NCBI GenBank assembly: GCA_017416055.1
Contig: JAFQDI010000218.1
Coordinates: 1 to 7,755, forward strand
Source of the DNA: Lachnospiraceae bacterium
GTDB lineage: Bacteria > Bacillota_A > Clostridia > Lachnospirales > Lachnospiraceae
Reading direction: 5' to 3'
DNA: 7,755 nucleotides
Positions 6,389 through 7,755 of the stretch are shown here, in pieces; within the stretch, counting starts at the first letter, position 1; each line of letters starts with the position of its first letter. The translations under genes were made by a program, and so were the position numbers. The notes below the pieces were generated by a model. The model ran no database searches. It saw only the letters and a list, made by a program, of their open reading frames with translations, and was not told the DNA's origin.

Positions 6389-7549
6389 TTAGAAGTAGAA
6401 TTCTGTCTTAGCCGGACGGATATCGGTCAGTGCACCGGTGTAGTGGCGCAGGGTGTGAGGCTGATAAGGGTGGGCCAGACATGCCTCCTCGTCGATCTCA
6501 ATACCCAGACCGGGTTTATCGGGAATACGGATGCGTCCATTCTCGTAGAACAGATCCTCGTTGGTCACATCCTTGCGCCATACCACGTCGTCGTACATAA
6601 TTTCCAGAATACAGAAATTAGGGCAGCAGGCTGCCAGCTGAAGGGTGGCGGCGTTGGCCACAGGACCGGAAGGGTTGTGGGGAGCAAACGGAATATAGTT
6701 GGCCTCAGCGATGGCCGCGATCTTCTTTAACTCCATGATACCGCCGGCATGGGAGATATCCGGCTGAATGTAATCGGCAGCGCGGCGGCGGAACAACTCG
6801 TTATAGTCATAGCGGCCATAGAGACGCTCGCCGGCAGAGATGGCCACGGGGGATTTCTCTCGTACTGCCTGCAGTGCCTCTAAGTTGTTCGGAGGAACAG
6901 GCTCCTCCAGGAACATGGGCTTAAAGGGAGCAATCTCCTGTGCAATTTTGATGCCGGTGGGAACGTCGAAACGTCCGTGTGCCTCGATCAGCAGATCCAC
7001 CTGATCGCCTACCGCCTCGCGGACAGCTGCGATATTGCAGATTGCCTTGTCTAAATCGGCGTTGGAAATCTGCAGATAATTCTTTCCGAAGGGGTCCCAC
7101 TTCATGGCGGTCACGCCACGCTTCACTGCCTCAGCGGCCTTTGCACCGAACTCCTCGGGAGTTCTTGCGCCGGAGAACCAGCCGTTCACGTAGATACGGC
7201 AGTCCTCGTTGACCTTGCCGCCCAGAAGCTGGTAGACGGGAACATTCAGGTGCTTACCTAAAATATCCCACAGCGCCATCTCCACTGCGGAGAGAGCACT
7301 CATCAGAACCGCACCGCCGCGCCAATAAGCGTCGCGATAAATATCATGATAGTGTTTTTCAATTTGCAGAGGATCTTTTCCAACCAGATATTCCTTGATA
7401 TGCTCCACGGCACCCAACAGTGCCTTTTCCTTGTACTCCAGGGTGGCCTCGCCCACGCCGGTAAGACCTTCGTCGGTATAAACCTTCACAAAGACCCAGT
7501 TCGTGCGGAAACAGTCCACCACAAATGTTTTGATGTCGGTTACTCTCAT
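6389..7549 (-). CDS. Enolase-superfamily sugar-acid dehydratase (galactonate dehydratase-like)
   Basis: A 386-residue member of the mandelate racemase / muconate lactonizing enzyme family. It has an N-terminal capping domain (RTNWVFVKVYTDEGLTGVGEA) and a C-terminal barrel. Magnesium ligands are predicted as Glu189, Glu215 (LEEP) and Glu241 (AGER). Glu189-x-His191 (EAHGRF) is followed by Asp264 (QPDISHAGG), His291 (APHNPSGP) and Glu316. As I recall it, E. coli DgoD has the same spacing with all positions six lower (183, 185, 209, 235, 285, 310), but with Asp as the first ligand. Lys150-x-Asp152 (KWD) occupies the base position on the second strand. The pattern predicts removal of water from an aldonic acid to give a 2-keto-3-deoxy acid. 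The sugar acid (galactonate, gluconate, a fuconate-type acid or another) is not determined. GAGGA (7558-7562) precedes ATG 7549. It is probably the first gene of the SDR-hydrolase operon. Confidence 0.92.
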   Translation of the reverse strand: MRVTDIKTFVVDCFRTNWVFVKVYTDEGLTGVGEATLEYKEKALLGAVEHIKEYLVGKDPLQIEKHYHDIYRDAYWRGGAVLMSALSAVEMALWDILGKHLNVPVYQLLGGKVNEDCRIYVNGWFSGARTPEEFGAKAAEAVKRGVTAMKWDPFGKNYLQISNADLDKAICNIAAVREAVGDQVDLLIEAHGRFDVPTGIKIAQEIAPFKPMFLEEPVPPNNLEALQAVREKSPVAISAGERLYGRYDYNELFRRRAADYIQPDISHAGGIMELKKIAAIAEANYIPFAPHNPSGPVANAATLQLAACCPNFCILEIMYDDVVWRKDVTNEDLFYENGRIRIPDKPGLGIEIDEEACLAHPYQPHTLRHYTGALTDIRPAKTEFYF

Positions 7550-7634
7550 TGTGTCTGTCCTCGTATTAGATAGTAGTAGTGTTTATAGACCCTCTCCAAG
7601 GTCTGTATGTCATGCAACTTGGCATTACGCAGGA
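7550..7634 (-). other. 85-bp gap between the right-edge gene and the dehydratase
   Basis: The gap holds the dehydratase Shine-Dalgarno sequence. On the minus strand there is a weak AGACC / GGTCT hairpin (5 bp, 8-base loop) without a T-run. A poor -35/-10 pair (TTGGAG, 18 bases, TACTAT) can be drawn, but I do not consider it supported. Whether the dehydratase has its own promoter or is transcribed through from the right-edge gene is unresolved. Confidence 0.5.
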
Positions 7635-7755
7635 TTAGCTGTGCAGTCCCTTCGCTCTGAAGAAATCCATTGCCCGCTTGGGGTCGTTGGCTGTAAATAA
7701 CATTGCGCCGTTTGCCAATGCTTCCTCGTAGATCGCAGGATCCTCGGTTTTGTAA
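7635..7755 (-). CDS. Probable glycerophosphodiester phosphodiesterase, C-terminal fragment
   Basis: A minus-strand frame enters from the right edge and ends at TAA (7637-7635), giving 39 residues: YKTEDPAIYEEALANGAML, then FTANDPKRAMDFFRAKGLHS. The pattern 'helix, NGA, hydrophobic strand, FTxNDP, short helix' matches the last strand and helix of the GDPD TIM-barrel family, where a TDDP-like motif closes the barrel. These enzymes split glycerophosphodiesters into an alcohol and glycerol-3-phosphate. The catalytic residues are outside the window, so the call rests only on this tail. Another TIM-barrel phosphodiesterase-like protein is the main alternative. It lies upstream of, and in the same direction as, the dehydratase operon. 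Confidence 0.55.
   Translation of the reverse strand, partial: YKTEDPAIYEEALANGAMLFTANDPKRAMDFFRAKGLHS

Noticed and set aside
7573..7605. Hairpin or promoter between the right-edge gene and the dehydratase
   Set aside because: The stem is only 5 bp with no T-run, and the best -35 box matches poorly, so neither is supported.

Overview
The window looks like chromosomal carbohydrate-catabolism DNA from an anaerobic Bacillota, probably Clostridia and possibly gut-associated. This is inference from the strong AGGAGG-type ribosome binding sites, tight operons, moderate GC and protein style. No rRNA or marker gene is present to fix the taxon. I see no mobile element, CRISPR array, tRNA or phage gene.

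Layout. The left edge (3-371, +) is the C-terminal end of a sulfatase, closed by a hairpin terminator. The next ~150 bp are densely packed: terminator, a 24-bp inverted repeat resembling a LacI/GalR-family operator, a sigma-70-type promoter, and the ribosome binding site of a new operon. That plus-strand operon encodes an FGGY sugar kinase, a VOC/glyoxalase-fold protein broken by an apparent single-base deletion, a class II ketose-bisphosphate-type aldolase, a zinc-dependent MDR dehydrogenase, and an unannotated 56-residue membrane miniprotein translationally linked to the dehydrogenase. It ends at a 19-bp perfect-stem terminator with U-tracts on both strands. The minus-strand operon converges on the same terminator. 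In its transcription order it encodes an enolase-superfamily sugar-acid dehydratase (galactonate dehydratase-like), an SDR oxidoreductase and a small metallo-beta-lactamase-fold hydrolase. At the right edge, upstream on the minus strand, is the C-terminal tail of a probable glycerophosphodiester phosphodiesterase.

How the genes may work together. The minus operon has the parts of a non-phosphorylative sugar oxidation route: an SDR dehydrogenase, a hydrolase that could open a lactone, and a sugar-acid dehydratase. The plus operon has the parts of a phosphorylative route: a dehydrogenase that could make or interconvert a ketose, a kinase, and an aldolase that splits a phosphorylated ketose. Both may serve one sugar, polyol or sugar acid, perhaps freed from a sulfated glycan by the sulfatase. 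The substrate cannot be read from the sequence, and no transporter or regulator lies inside the window.

The points most worth a second look are the frameshift in the VOC gene (reading frame restored by one base), the LacI-type operator, the hidden miniprotein and the unassigned combined pathway.
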